A stretch of 64,000 nucleotides of DNA from Paracoccaceae bacterium (GCA_902602765.1 CACKSH010000001.1:124001-188000); one strand, 5' to 3'; counted from the stretch's first letter, positions 18,028 to 27,459 are shown. The notes: generated from the letters alone by a model not told the origin. A program made the numbers and translations.

Positions 18028-18903
18028 TTGCTAAGTCCAGCAATAAAAGCAGCAGTTTATATGATTGGTGCAGTAGCGTCTTTTTCTGCGATGGCTATAG
18101 CTGGAAGAGAGCTAGGTAAGACGATACCAACTTTCGAAATTATGATGTATCGTAGTGTAATCGGTTTCTTTATAGTCGTGTCGATTGGTCTATACTGCGG
18201 GACCTTAAATAGTATAAAATTTGAAAATATTTCATCTCATATTGGACGAAATATCGCACATTTTACGGGACAGAACTTATGGTTTTTTGCCATTACGGTA
18301 GCTCCCTTAGCGCATGTTATCGCATTAGAATTTACATTCCCTTTGTGGGTAATACTTCTTTCACCAATATTTCTAGGGGAAGCACTTACAAAACTGCGCT
18401 TAATGACAGGTGTGTTGGGGTTTTTTGGAGTGTTAGTAATTACAATGCCTTGGTCCCAGGAATTGAGCTACGGGATAATTGCCGCTGCTCTCTCTGCCGT
18501 AGGGTTCGCCGGGTCTGTAATATTTACAAAGCACTTAACAAAGTTTGAATCTACAATTCACATTCTTTTTTTCATGACCTTTATTCAAATAGTTTTTGGT
18601 TTTGTTTGTAGCGCATATGATGGAGAAATTACTGGATTAGGCCTGGCTGATATGCCCTTTATTATTGTTATCGGGGTTTCAGGATTGCTAGCGCACTATT
18701 GCTTGACTACCGCCTTAACATTAGTTCCTGCGGCTGTCGTATCACCACTTGAATTTATCAGGTTGCCGATAATCGCTGCACTTGGTTTTTTTATATATAG
18801 TGAGCCGATAGAGTTAACCTTAATAATTGGCGCTTCGTTAATTTTTGCTTCAAATTACGCAAACATTCTTTCGGAAACTAAAAATTTAAAGCTGGATAAA
18901 TAA
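18028..18903 (+). CDS. EamA/DMT family transporter
   Basis: 291-residue membrane protein with about ten helices in two EamA repeats (first about 5-135, second about 150-285). It shows the typical ALEFTFPLWVILLSPIFLGE end of repeat one and PLEFIRLPIIAALGFFIYSE end of repeat two. DMT exporters of this type move amino acids, nucleosides or other metabolites; the substrate is unknown. The TTG at 18028 with AAGAGTAA upstream is chosen because the first helix would be cut by the next ATG at 18061. It is divergent from the molybdenum hydroxylase operon. Confidence 0.85.
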   Translation: MLSPAIKAAVYMIGAVASFSAMAIAGRELGKTIPTFEIMMYRSVIGFFIVVSIGLYCGTLNSIKFENISSHIGRNIAHFTGQNLWFFAITVAPLAHVIALEFTFPLWVILLSPIFLGEALTKLRLMTGVLGFFGVLVITMPWSQELSYGIIAAALSAVGFAGSVIFTKHLTKFESTIHILFFMTFIQIVFGFVCSAYDGEITGLGLADMPFIIVIGVSGLLAHYCLTTALTLVPAAVVSPLEFIRLPIIAALGFFIYSEPIELTLIIGASLIFASNYANILSETKNLKLDK

Positions 18904-19003
18904 TACACCGGTTAATTACTGTATTAATATTTTTAGATTTTGCTCGTTATCTTACTAATTCTAACTTGATTAACTCGTAGTATAATTTAAGTGGAATTAA
19001 GTT

Positions 19004-19876
19004 GTGCTAAAATTTATGGAGCAAATTTTGGGAAATTCAGACATATCTGATTGGATAGGCAGTAAAAATACCTCTCGTGGTATTGTTGAAATAGTTACTG
19101 CCGAACTAATCAATTCAACTATTGGAAAGAAGCCAAATGAGGATTTTAAGAAAGGTGATCCCTTACCCCCATTGTGGCATTGGTTTGCATTTCCATCTGC
19201 TACACATTTAAGTCAACTTGGTGATGATGGGCATCCAAAACATGTCGGTTACACTCCGCCAAAAGATCTAACACGCAGAATGTGGGCAAGTGGTTCATTA
19301 ACTTTCCACTCTGACCTAAGAGTTGGACAAGAAATAACAAAAGATACAACCGTTCTTGATATTAAAGAAAAGGAGTCCCAATCAGGTAAGATGGTATTTA
19401 TTACCTATGAACACAAGTTGAGAAATTCTAGTAATATAGCAATAACCGAAACCCAAAATATTGTGTATTTACAAGCTTCCCAGTCCTTCAACCCACCAAA
19501 GAAAAGGGACGTGCCACAGTCAGATTATCCTAAAGATAAAATAGTTATATCTAACCCGCTTCTTTTCAGGTTTTCAGCATTAACGTATAATGCGCACAGA
19601 ATTCACTATGATCTAAAATATGCACAGGAGGTTGAGAAATACCCTCATTTGATTGTGCACGGACCTCTACAGGCACTCTTCCTTATGCAATATGCAAGTG
19701 AATTACGAAATTCTTCACCAAAAAAGTTTTCTTTTCGAGGGGTGCATCCAGCATTTGCGAATAATTCAATGGAACTAGTCGCAAAAACAAGTAATGAAGA
19801 TCTAACTCTGTATACAGCTTCAAATGGCCATCAATGTATGGAGGCAACTGCTTCATGGAAGAAAAATTATGAATAA
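19004..19876 (+). CDS. MaoC/FAS1-like dehydratase, mesaconyl-C4-CoA hydratase-like
   Basis: 290-residue double hot-dog protein. The first half has PLPPLWHWFAFPSATHLSQLG and RRMWASGSLTFHSDLRVGQ; the second has LFRFSALTYNAHRIHYD with the hydratase-2 His and LIVHGPLQALFL. This is the layout of the Meh/HTD2 group that hydrates mesaconyl-C4-CoA to citramalyl-CoA in the 3-hydroxypropionate bi-cycle. The next gene is an Mct-like CoA transferase and overlaps by 8 bp, which strongly supports the pairing. The start is a GTG with GTGGA upstream; an ATG at 19016 would shorten it by four residues. Function is inferred from family and neighbour. Confidence 0.75.
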   Translation: MLKFMEQILGNSDISDWIGSKNTSRGIVEIVTAELINSTIGKKPNEDFKKGDPLPPLWHWFAFPSATHLSQLGDDGHPKHVGYTPPKDLTRRMWASGSLTFHSDLRVGQEITKDTTVLDIKEKESQSGKMVFITYEHKLRNSSNIAITETQNIVYLQASQSFNPPKKRDVPQSDYPKDKIVISNPLLFRFSALTYNAHRIHYDLKYAQEVEKYPHLIVHGPLQALFLMQYASELRNSSPKKFSFRGVHPAFANNSMELVAKTSNEDLTLYTASNGHQCMEATASWKKNYE

Positions 19877-21098
19877 TATCCTATCTGGTTTACGTGTTAT
19901 AGAAAGCTCGGCATTTGTTGCTGTTCCAATGGCTGGTATGACTTTATCACAAATGGGTGCGGAAGTTATAAGGTTTGATAGGCTTGAAGGAGGGCTAGAT
20001 GCTCGTCGCATGCCATACTCGCCAAGCGGGCATAGTTTATTTTGGTCTGGAATGAACAAGGGTAAAAAATCTATTGCAGTGGATATGAAAAGTCCAAAAG
20101 GAAAGGAATTGATTTCGAATTTAGTCACTGCTCCGGGAAAAGACGCAGGTCTATTTTTAACTAATTTAAAAGTCAGAGGGTGGTTAGATTATGAAACATT
20201 ATCTAAAGATCGAAGTGACATAATTATTGTTACTTTAACAGGTGATAGACACGGAAAACCTCAAGTTGATTATACCGTAAATCCAGCACTCGGCATACCG
20301 GATATTACTGGTCATGAAGGAAGTGCAGATCCTGTGGCAAATGCGATCCCAGCTTGGGATATGATTGCAGGAAACATGTGTGTTTCCTCGTTACTTGCAG
20401 CTGAACGGTACAGACTACGACATGGAGTTGGTCAGGATGTAGAGATAGCTCTTAAAGATGTTGCAGCTGCCGCTATTGGTCATCTAGGAATGATTGCTGA
20501 CTCTACTTTAAACAGCGATGACCGTACAAAAGCGGGAAACGCACTTTACGGGGCATATGGAAAGGATTTTTTGTGCGCAGATGGTAACAGGGTTATGATA
20601 ATTGGTCTTACCAACAGACAATGGTCGGGCATCGTTAAAGCGACCGATACTACTGAGCAATTCAAAAAATTGGAAAAGGAAAATAATATTAATCTGCAGG
20701 ATGAATCGATAAGATGGCATTGGCGCCATGCAATAACAGAAATAATAGAACCTTGGTTTAAAATCAGAACTGTAAAGGATTTTGCTGATGATTTTGACAA
20801 AACTGGACTTACTTGGTCAGTATTTCGGTCTGTGAAAGAAGCCTTAAATGTTGATCCTGATTTGACTGAAGATAATCCACTCTTTAAAAAAATTCTGCAA
20901 CCAAATGCTGGGGAATTTCTAGTTCCAAGGCATCCAGCAAATTTTTCCAAAGTTGAAAATTCTGATGCAACGCCAGCTCCTGCTCTTGGTGAGCATACTG
21001 AGGAAGTATTGGGAGATGTATTAAATCTTTCAGATCTTGAGATTTCAAATCTGTTCGATGATGGTGTTGTTGCAAGTCCAAATTACAATAAAAATTAA
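19869..21098 (+). CDS. mct: class III CoA transferase, 2-methylfumaryl-CoA isomerase (Mct)-like
   Basis: 409-residue CaiB/BaiF-fold protein from the ATG at 19869 (MNNILSGLRVIESSAFVAVP). Distinctive blocks are MAGMTLSQMGAEVIRFDRLEG, LFWSGMNKGKKSIAVDM, VDYTVNPALGIP and IALKDVAAAAIGHLGMIAD. They match the mesaconyl-CoA C1-C4 transferase group as I know it, more than ordinary formyl- or succinyl-CoA transferases. The catalytic Asp of the family is expected near VEIALKDV. Mct moves CoA within mesaconate so that the partner Meh can hydrate it to citramalyl-CoA. The gene overlaps the Meh-like gene by 8 bp. The citramalyl-CoA lyase that should follow is not in the window. Confidence 0.75.
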   Translation: MNNILSGLRVIESSAFVAVPMAGMTLSQMGAEVIRFDRLEGGLDARRMPYSPSGHSLFWSGMNKGKKSIAVDMKSPKGKELISNLVTAPGKDAGLFLTNLKVRGWLDYETLSKDRSDIIIVTLTGDRHGKPQVDYTVNPALGIPDITGHEGSADPVANAIPAWDMIAGNMCVSSLLAAERYRLRHGVGQDVEIALKDVAAAAIGHLGMIADSTLNSDDRTKAGNALYGAYGKDFLCADGNRVMIIGLTNRQWSGIVKATDTTEQFKKLEKENNINLQDESIRWHWRHAITEIIEPWFKIRTVKDFADDFDKTGLTWSVFRSVKEALNVDPDLTEDNPLFKKILQPNAGEFLVPRHPANFSKVENSDATPAPALGEHTEEVLGDVLNLSDLEISNLFDDGVVASPNYNKN

Positions 21099-21212
21099 TG
21101 AGCAGTAAATTTAAAATAAGTGTATCCCGATTAGTATCGATTTTACATCCTAATTTTTTTATTATGCTTTACACGATAACCACCGCAATCAAAAGAAAAA
21201 TTAGCATTAATT

Positions 21213-21884
21213 ATGGAACTTGATTCTGGCTTAACGAGCGGCATACCAATGCTGGTCGCACTTATAATCCTTTTTATAGGCCTATATTTTCGAGGTCTCG
21301 TTTTATGGATTTCCTTAGCTTTAGCTATTCTATACCTATATATTTTTGATAGAGACAGTATTGTCACATTAGTAATTTACGGATTTACAGCAAGTCTTTT
21401 GATAGCTGGGTACCTCAGAATAAGAACAGGATTAAATCTCGCCAAAGGGTCTGAAAATGCAAATCAATTCGATTTAGTTTTAGATGCAAATAATTTAATA
21501 GGTACTGCTAATTGGAATTTGGAAATTTTCTTAAAATTTATAAATGAGTTGGAACGAGACGGATTTAAAACGTATCTATTTTTTGATCATAGTATTATTC
21601 GTTTACTGCGAGAGCAAAACTTAATTCTCGATGGAGAAACTGTGCCAATGACAATTTGCAGAATACTAAATAGAAATCGCCATAATGTTACAGTTTCAAA
21701 AAAAGGACACAAGGCTGACGGATTGTTAATAAAGTATGCTGATAGGAATAAAGTAACAGTTTTAAGTAATGATAAGTTTAACAAGCTTGAGGATCGTTTT
21801 TATATTCAATCGGCAGAGAGATTAAGAAGCCAAGGGTTGATAAAAAGAGTATCCTTGATAGACGGTGCACTGACCATAATGTGA
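21213..21884 (+). CDS. membrane-anchored NYN/PIN-like ribonuclease candidate
   Basis: 223 residues. Two or three hydrophobic helices (about 11-45 and 50-68) are followed by a soluble domain from residue 85. This domain starts FDLVLDANNLIG with Asp91, has YLFFDHS near 121-127, KADGLLIKYAD with Asp169 and VTVLSNDKF with Asp187. Spaced acidic residues in these contexts match the NYN/Zc3h12a-like branch of PIN-fold metal-dependent RNases. Whether it cuts RNA is untested. It stands alone between the mct-like gene and a convergent amidohydrolase. No antitoxin-like partner is seen. A weak ribosome binding site leaves the start somewhat uncertain. Confidence 0.6.
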   Translation: MELDSGLTSGIPMLVALIILFIGLYFRGLVLWISLALAILYLYIFDRDSIVTLVIYGFTASLLIAGYLRIRTGLNLAKGSENANQFDLVLDANNLIGTANWNLEIFLKFINELERDGFKTYLFFDHSIIRLLREQNLILDGETVPMTICRILNRNRHNVTVSKKGHKADGLLIKYADRNKVTVLSNDKFNKLEDRFYIQSAERLRSQGLIKRVSLIDGALTIM

Positions 21885-21909
21885 AAGGTTTAGGCCGTAT
21901 TAGTATAAA

Positions 21910-23082
21910 TCAGTCTAAAGGAAGCCTTTGCTCGGCTAAATTAGCAAACCAGCTACAACCAAAGGGTAATGCTTCATTATTAAAATCGTAAGAAGGGTTA
22001 TGCCAACTAGCTGATGGGCCGTTTCCTAAAAATATGAATGCCCCAGGACACTGAGATAACATTTCCGAAAAATCTTCACCGGCCATTATTGGTTCTATAT
22101 CAGTTTTAATATTCTGAGCGCCCACAACCTCTTGAGCTGCCGCTACAGCAAAGTCAGTATTTTCAACATAATTATCAGTTACACTTACGCCAAATTCATA
22201 GCGTACTTTTGCTGAACATCCGTATGCAACTGCAGTTGACTCTGCTGTTTTTTGAATACTACTGGGCATTTTTTGTCTTTCCTGTTCATCCAAAAACCGG
22301 GTAGTCCCTGTAATCCGTACAGTATCTGGCGTAACGTTATGTGCCATTGTGTCAGTACTTAATCCAGTAACTGACAAAACAACCGACTGTAACGCTGATA
22401 CTCGCCTTGATACGATTTGCTGCAGAGCCAAAACTATTGCTGCACTAGCCAAGGTAGTATCGTTAGAAAAGTGAGGAAGTGCTGCATGTCCTCCCTTACC
22501 TTCTACAATAATTTCAAAAAAATCAGACGCTGCCATCAGTGCACCCGATTTGATAGCAAATTCTCCCACAGGTAAATTGGGTAAATTATGTAAACCGTAT
22601 ATTTCATTTATATCCCAATTTTTTATAAGATTATCATCAACCATTGCTTTAGCCCCACCGCCGCCTTCTTCTGCCGGTTGGAATACTAAAACGACCCTTC
22701 CATTAAAATTACGTGTCTCACAAAGATACTTTGCTACTCCCAAAAGGATAGTGGTATGGCCATCATGCCCACATGCATGCATTTTGTTTTCGATCTTTGA
22801 TTTATGGGAAAAATTATTCACTTCGGAGACAGGTAAAGCATCCATATCTGCCCGAAATCCAATACTGCGTCCAGAGTCTACCTTCTGGCCATGTATTTCA
22901 GCTACAATGCCACTTTTCCCAACTTCATTCTTTATTGAATTGACACCAAACTCTTTCAGTAATTCAATAACTTTTTTGGTTGTCCGAGGTAGGTCAAACT
23001 GTAACTCTGGATGTTCATGAAAATTATGTCTCCAAGTAACCATCTCATTTTGGAAATCTGCAAATCGGTTTTTAATAGGCAT
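21910..23082 (-). CDS. M20 family amidohydrolase
   Basis: 390-residue zinc amidohydrolase of the hippurate hydrolase/IAA-amino-acid hydrolase group. Metal-binding and catalytic motifs are GFRADMDALPVSE (about 78-90), HACGHDGHTTILLG (about 102-115) and FQPAEEGGGGA (about 134-144), with a late GEDFSEM block (about 342) and the final His in SWHNPSYDF. Such enzymes release amino acids from N-acyl or N-aroyl conjugates. The dimerisation domain sits in the middle third. It is monocistronic, convergent with the NYN gene and divergent from the deaminase gene. Confidence 0.9.
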   Translation of the reverse strand: MPIKNRFADFQNEMVTWRHNFHEHPELQFDLPRTTKKVIELLKEFGVNSIKNEVGKSGIVAEIHGQKVDSGRSIGFRADMDALPVSEVNNFSHKSKIENKMHACGHDGHTTILLGVAKYLCETRNFNGRVVLVFQPAEEGGGGAKAMVDDNLIKNWDINEIYGLHNLPNLPVGEFAIKSGALMAASDFFEIIVEGKGGHAALPHFSNDTTLASAAIVLALQQIVSRRVSALQSVVLSVTGLSTDTMAHNVTPDTVRITGTTRFLDEQERQKMPSSIQKTAESTAVAYGCSAKVRYEFGVSVTDNYVENTDFAVAAAQEVVGAQNIKTDIEPIMAGEDFSEMLSQCPGAFIFLGNGPSASWHNPSYDFNNEALPFGCSWFANLAEQRLPLD

Positions 23083-23191
23083 AAAACAGTCCGTAGTGAA
23101 TTATTTCATTGTATATGGTAGATAAAGATAACTAATATCTAGCTATCAAGTTAAACCTAAATTTAAATTTGTACAGCAAAGACATGGTTTC

Positions 23192-24115
23192 ATGAGTCTA
23201 CATATCGAGACACCGCTAGTTAGCTCCAATATTTTAAGCAATCTTTTAAAAAAAGATATCAGACTAAAGCTAGATGTATTGCAGCCTTCTGGTTCTTTCA
23301 AAATTAGGGGTATTGGTTATGCATGCGAGCACTTTGCAAATAAAGGAGCTAAAGCATTTTTATCTTCGTCTGGAGGCAATGCAGGAATGGCGGTAGCTTA
23401 TGCAGGAAAAAAGCTTGGAATTCCCGTAAAGGTAGTAGTTCCGAAAACAACAACTAATAGATCTATTTCTATACTGAAAAAAGATAATGCGGAAGTCATT
23501 GTACATGGTACTTCTTGGCTAGAAGCTAACGCATTAGCTCAGTCAATTAAAACTGATGAGACAGCATTTATTCACCCTTTTGATGATGAGCTACTGTGGC
23601 GAGGTCACTCTACGATGATAGATGAAGTCAGTGTCACCGGATTTAAACCTGATCTTATAATATTATCCGTGGGGGGTGGTGGTTTATTAGCAGGTGTTAT
23701 TAAGGGTTTAATTAATAATAATTGGGAAGATATCCCAATTATGGCAGTGGAAACTTATGGAGCTGCCTCTTTTAATAAATCATTAAAAAATGGTAAGACA
23801 GTAGAGTTGGAAAAAATTACTAGTTTAGCAACATCATTAGGCGCAAAAAGGGTCAGCGAAGGCGCATTTCAGCTTGCTCTGACGCATAATATAAAGAGTG
23901 AGTTAATATCTGATCTAGATACACTATTGGCTTGTGAAAATTTCTTATCAGACCATAATATTTTAGTGGAGCCAGCTTGTGGTGCAGCTTTATCACCAAT
24001 TTATAAAAAGATTGAAAAACTAATGGCTTTTAGTAAAATTCTCGTTGTTGTTTGTGGAGGTTCCACAACTTCGATAGACGATATCAAAAACGGGATAATA
24101 GCGTTAAATAAATAA
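23192..24115 (+). CDS. PLP-dependent serine/threonine deaminase
   Basis: 307-residue fold-type II PLP enzyme. PSGSFKIRG (about 30-38) carries the Schiff-base Lys, SSSGGNAGMAVAYAG (about 57-71) binds the substrate carboxylate and VGGGGLLAG (about 159-167) binds the phosphate. The short length without an ACT regulatory domain matches catabolic L-serine/L-threonine ammonia-lyases of the eukaryote-like SDS group, which form pyruvate or 2-oxobutyrate. Substrate choice cannot be set from sequence. A pckA gene lies about 540 bp downstream; pyruvate formation and gluconeogenesis would fit together but are not in one operon. Confidence 0.85.
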   Translation: MSLHIETPLVSSNILSNLLKKDIRLKLDVLQPSGSFKIRGIGYACEHFANKGAKAFLSSSGGNAGMAVAYAGKKLGIPVKVVVPKTTTNRSISILKKDNAEVIVHGTSWLEANALAQSIKTDETAFIHPFDDELLWRGHSTMIDEVSVTGFKPDLIILSVGGGGLLAGVIKGLINNNWEDIPIMAVETYGAASFNKSLKNGKTVELEKITSLATSLGAKRVSEGAFQLALTHNIKSELISDLDTLLACENFLSDHNILVEPACGAALSPIYKKIEKLMAFSKILVVVCGGSTTSIDDIKNGIIALNK

Positions 24116-24189
24116 ATGCATTCGGTCTTTAACCTAAATACAGAAGTATTGTTGCCTTGTGCCCCCAGGCAATCATTAACTTAATCTTT

Positions 24190-24417
24190 TTACTTTTCAT
24201 CTGATAAATTCAGCAAACTAAAGTTTTTTGTATTTAGATCATTGCAAACAAACTCATCTAATCTTGATAACTCTTCAGCAAGTCGCTGTTCGAACTTGTT
24301 GGAATACCAATTCAATAGATCAAGTTCTTCAGAGGATAGACTATATGGATCATTAGAAAACCGAATTATAAATGGCTTTATTATTGCTTGAAAAAAAAGT
24401 TCAGATTCTATCAACAT
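24190..24417 (-). CDS. small hypothetical protein
   Basis: 75-residue acidic protein with helical, charged composition and no recognised motif (LSSEELDLLNWYSNKFEQRL near 27-46). It lies alone on the minus strand between two plus-strand genes. Its codon use looks like that of the neighbours and no long ORF competes with it on the other strand. The ATG at 24417 is preceded by TAACGACT-like AT-rich DNA with no clear ribosome binding site. It may be a real small gene or a chance frame. Confidence 0.4.
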   Translation of the reverse strand: MLIESELFFQAIIKPFIIRFSNDPYSLSSEELDLLNWYSNKFEQRLAEELSRLDEFVCNDLNTKNFSLLNLSDEK

Positions 24418-24478
24418 AAGTATATTAACGACTATTTGAACTAATCTTTAGAAAATAAATAAATCCTTTAACTTTCAG

Positions 24479-24528
24479 AAATTGAGCTTGTTAGAATTAC
24501 GAATAAGATTTTCTCATAAGCTCAATTT
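24479..24528 (+). terminator. inverted repeat with T-run between two genes
   Basis: AAATTGAGCTT (24479-24489) pairs perfectly with AAGCTCAATTT (24518-24528) across a 28-nt loop, and the second arm runs into a T-tract. It could end transcription from the deaminase side, but the loop is long for a classical terminator. Confidence 0.4.
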
Positions 24529-24547
24529 TTATTCGAATCTCAGATGG

Positions 24548-24619
24548 TTGCGCAAACATTTTAAAGTTTGCGCTAACAATTAAAACTAGCTGTTTTCATA
24601 GTTAATTTCTTGCGCTAAG
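24548..24619. promoter_or_regulatory. operator-like TTGCGC repeats upstream of pckA
   Basis: An inverted repeat of GCGCAAAC (24550-24557) and GTTTGCGC (24566-24573) with an 8-nt AT spacer lies about 80 bp before pckA. Two copies of TTGCGCTAA follow the same orientation at 24568-24576 and 24610-24618, the second 33 bp before the ATG. Such spacing and repetition suggest binding of a dimeric repressor or activator. The GTTTGC half resembles sites of ScfR/RamB-type acyl-CoA regulators, but the match is loose and the factor is unknown. Confidence 0.5.
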
Positions 24620-24651
24620 GACAAATTATACCGGTGAGCATGGGGCAATAA

Positions 24652-26262
24652 ATGCAAAATACTTTTGGCTTATATAACCCTAATTATCTTATCGATCGTC
24701 AAGGTTTAAAATATTATCGTAGCGCATACTACAATCTGAATGAAAATGAACTTGTTGAAGCTGCAGTAGAGAGATCTGAAGGCACAGAAGGCTTAGGAGG
24801 ATCCCTTCTTGTTACAACAGGTGAATTCACAGGTAGATCCCCAAACGATAAGTATATAGTAGTTTCGAAATCTAATGAAAGCGAAATTTGGTGGGATAAT
24901 AACTCCAGGATGAATGTCGGGTCTTTCGTCCAATTACAGACTGATATGTTGAATTTTGTAAGTAATAAGGAATTGTTTATTCAAGATTTGTACGGGGGTG
25001 CCGAAGAGGAGCATCGAATAAACGTAAGGTTAATTTCCGAACTTGCTTGGCATAATTTATTTTTAAGACACCTTTTAATCAAACCTACGAAAGCAGACCT
25101 AAAAATTTTCTCAAGTGATTTTACGATTATTAATATTCCAAGTTTCAGAGCAAATCCAGAAAAACATGGGTGTAGAAGCGAGACTGTGATCGCAATCAAT
25201 CTCGAAGCTAAATTGGTATTAATTGCAGGCACCGAATATGGAGGGGAAAACAAAAAAGCAGTTTTTACCATCTTAAATTACCTATTACCGAAGAAAGGTA
25301 TTCTTCCAATGCACTGTGCAGCAAATAGAGTTTCTGATCAATTCTCAGAGACAGCTATTTTTTTTGGACTTTCTGGTACAGGCAAAACGACCTTATCAAC
25401 AGACGGAAAAAGAGTGCTGATCGGTGATGACGAGCATGGATGGTCAGATAAAGGAATATTTAATTTTGAGGGTGGTTGTTATGCAAAAACCTTTGGTCTG
25501 TCTGAAACCAGTGAACCCGAAATATTTGCTACTACTACCAGGTTTGCGACCGTAATTGAAAATATGGTATATGATAAAAAAACTAAGAAACTAGATTTTT
25601 TTAACAATAAGCTCACCGCTAATATGCGAGCAGCTTATCCTATGCACTATGTATCTAACTCTGCCATTGATGGTTTGGGAGCTCATCCTAAGCATCTTAT
25701 TATGCTAACCTGTGATGCTTTTGGCGTATTGCCACCGTTAGCCTCTCTCTCAGCCGAACAGGCAATGTACCACTTTTTGTCAGGTTTCACATCTAAAGCT
25801 GTTGGGACTGAACGAGGTATAAAAGAACCTGAGCCAACATTTTCATCTTGTTTTGGAGCTCCATTCTTACCGCTTAAACCAGAAGTATATGGTAATATCT
25901 TAAAGAAAAAAATAATTGACAAGGAAACAAAGTGTTGGTTGGTGAATACGGGCTGGACTGGAGGCCCTTATGGTATCGGTAGCCGCATGCCTCTAAAAGA
26001 TACACGAGCTATTCTGGATGCATTATTGAACGGAAAACTTGATGATATTAAGTTTCGAAGAGATGATAATTTTGGGTTCAATGTTCCTTTAGAAATTCAC
26101 GGGGTAGAAAAATCTTTGTTGAATCCAAGAGAGAATTGGGACAACACCCTCGAATATGATCAGGCGGCAGAAAAGTTAGTTAAGCTTTTTGCAAAAAATT
26201 TCGAAAATCATATGTCAGTTAATTCGGAAAAAAAACTTTCCATGTCCAACCTGTCGCGTTAG
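24652..26262 (+). CDS. pckA: phosphoenolpyruvate carboxykinase (ATP)
   Basis: 536-residue ATP-type PEP carboxykinase. The oxaloacetate-binding [12 protein letters not shown] (about 58-69), the PEPCK-specific P-loop [11 protein letters not shown] (about 242-252), the metal-binding GDDEHGW (about 262-268) and FEGGCYAK (about 276-283) are all intact. It turns oxaloacetate to PEP for gluconeogenesis. Length is normal. A GGGGCAATAA stretch precedes the ATG. The upstream repeats are likely operators, so the gene is probably controlled by carbon source. An alpha/beta hydrolase follows after 52 bp. Confidence 0.97.
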   Translation: MQNTFGLYNPNYLIDRQGLKYYRSAYYNLNENELVEAAVERSEGTEGLGGSLLVTTGEFTGRSPNDKYIVVSKSNESEIWWDNNSRMNVGSFVQLQTDMLNFVSNKELFIQDLYGGAEEEHRINVRLISELAWHNLFLRHLLIKPTKADLKIFSSDFTIINIPSFRANPEKHGCRSETVIAINLEAKLVLIAGTEYGGENKKAVFTILNYLLPKKGILPMHCAANRVSDQFSETAIFFGLSGTGKTTLSTDGKRVLIGDDEHGWSDKGIFNFEGGCYAKTFGLSETSEPEIFATTTRFATVIENMVYDKKTKKLDFFNNKLTANMRAAYPMHYVSNSAIDGLGAHPKHLIMLTCDAFGVLPPLASLSAEQAMYHFLSGFTSKAVGTERGIKEPEPTFSSCFGAPFLPLKPEVYGNILKKKIIDKETKCWLVNTGWTGGPYGIGSRMPLKDTRAILDALLNGKLDDIKFRRDDNFGFNVPLEIHGVEKSLLNPRENWDNTLEYDQAAEKLVKLFAKNFENHMSVNSEKKLSMSNLSR

Positions 26263-26314
26263 ACCTATGTACTTTTTTATCCTTTGATAATTATATGGTT
26301 CTATTCAGGGCTTT

Positions 26315-27283
26315 ATGTTTAAAGAGTTTATGGAATATTTCGTAGAGAACTCATACTCAGGCGCAAGGTTAAGAATATATAGAGAAATACCTATATCTGA
26401 GCCAAAGGCGGTAGTGCATATTACTCATGGTATGGCTGAACATGCAGGAAGATATGCATGGTTTATGCAAATATTGAAAGAAGCAGGATATGCAGTTTAT
26501 GCGCATGATATTCGAGGCCATGGGTACACGTATGCCTATAATTCAAGTAAAGGACATTTCTGCGATAAGAATGGACTTGATAAAATTTTACATGACTTAG
26601 ATTTTTCTATTGATTTAATAAAAAAAAATCATCCAAATATTCCTATTTATTGTTTTGGTCATTCACTAGGTTCAATTCTTTTATTGAGATATGCAACAAG
26701 TTCATACCATAGGATAAATGGTATAGCGTGTTGGAATAGCGGCATTGAAACTAACCTTTTAGCGATAGTTGGTAGAATTATTTTGTCCATCGAGAGGAAG
26801 CTTAGATCGCCTAGGTCAAAGAGTTATTTTGCATGGAAATTAACATTCCAAACATGGGCAGGAAAAATAAAAAACAGGCGAACAAATTTTGATTGGCTTT
26901 CTAACGATAAAAATCATGTCGACAGATACATTAAGGACAAACTATGCGGATGTGATGTGTCGCTACAATCCTGGTTAGATGTTGCAGAAGCAGTATTTTA
27001 TGCAAATCAAAATCTATCTATGATTCCCTATAATTTCCCAATTTTTTTATTAGGTGGGGCACAAGACCCTTGCACTAACTATGGAAAAGATATGAAAAAG
27101 CTTGCTGCGAGACTAGAGCGAATAGGACATTATAATTGCACGCATAAGACTATTGAAAGCTCAAGACATGAAACCTTGAATGAATTAAACAAAGAGCAGA
27201 ATGCTCAAATATTTCTAGATTGGCTTAAAGCCCAAACTAATCAAAACAAAGATTTATCGAAAAGAACTAAGAGTTATTGCTGA
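26315..27283 (+). CDS. alpha/beta hydrolase, monoacylglycerol lipase-like
   Basis: 322-residue serine hydrolase of the lysophospholipase/monoglyceride lipase group. It has HGMAEHAGRY (about 37-46) with the oxyanion motif, AHDIRGHG (about 66-73), the nucleophile elbow FGHSLGS (about 111-117) and a late ESSRHETLNE with the catalytic His near 290. These enzymes release fatty acids from mono-acyl lipids. CAGGG lies 5 bases before the ATG at 26315. The final 10 bp overlap a small convergent ORF. Confidence 0.85.
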   Translation: MFKEFMEYFVENSYSGARLRIYREIPISEPKAVVHITHGMAEHAGRYAWFMQILKEAGYAVYAHDIRGHGYTYAYNSSKGHFCDKNGLDKILHDLDFSIDLIKKNHPNIPIYCFGHSLGSILLLRYATSSYHRINGIACWNSGIETNLLAIVGRIILSIERKLRSPRSKSYFAWKLTFQTWAGKIKNRRTNFDWLSNDKNHVDRYIKDKLCGCDVSLQSWLDVAEAVFYANQNLSMIPYNFPIFLLGGAQDPCTNYGKDMKKLAARLERIGHYNCTHKTIESSRHETLNELNKEQNAQIFLDWLKAQTNQNKDLSKRTKSYC

Positions 27284-27459
27284 ACCATATAAATTAAACA
27301 CGCAGGTCCCGCGAGTAAAATAAATGCCCAAAGAGATAAGGTTTTGACTTTTTTTTCAGATTTTAAATTTTTACTTAATAACCTTACTGAGCCAAATAAA
27401 AAATCTGGAAATGTTCTTAGCGATATCTTCTTTAAAAAAATATGTCGTTGTTTGTTCAT
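27274..27459 (-). CDS. small single-helix membrane protein, hypothetical
   Basis: 61 residues: a basic N-terminal part (KQRHIFLKKISLR), then a C-terminal hydrophobic helix (about 42-58, LWAFILLAGPACLIYMV). AGGGACAG lies about 6 bases before the ATG, a good ribosome binding site for this genome. No family recognised. It lies tail to tail with the hydrolase gene (10-bp overlap). It could be a small membrane regulator or a chance frame. Confidence 0.45.
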   Translation of the reverse strand: MNKQRHIFLKKISLRTFPDFLFGSVRLLSKNLKSEKKVKTLSLWAFILLAGPACLIYMVQQ

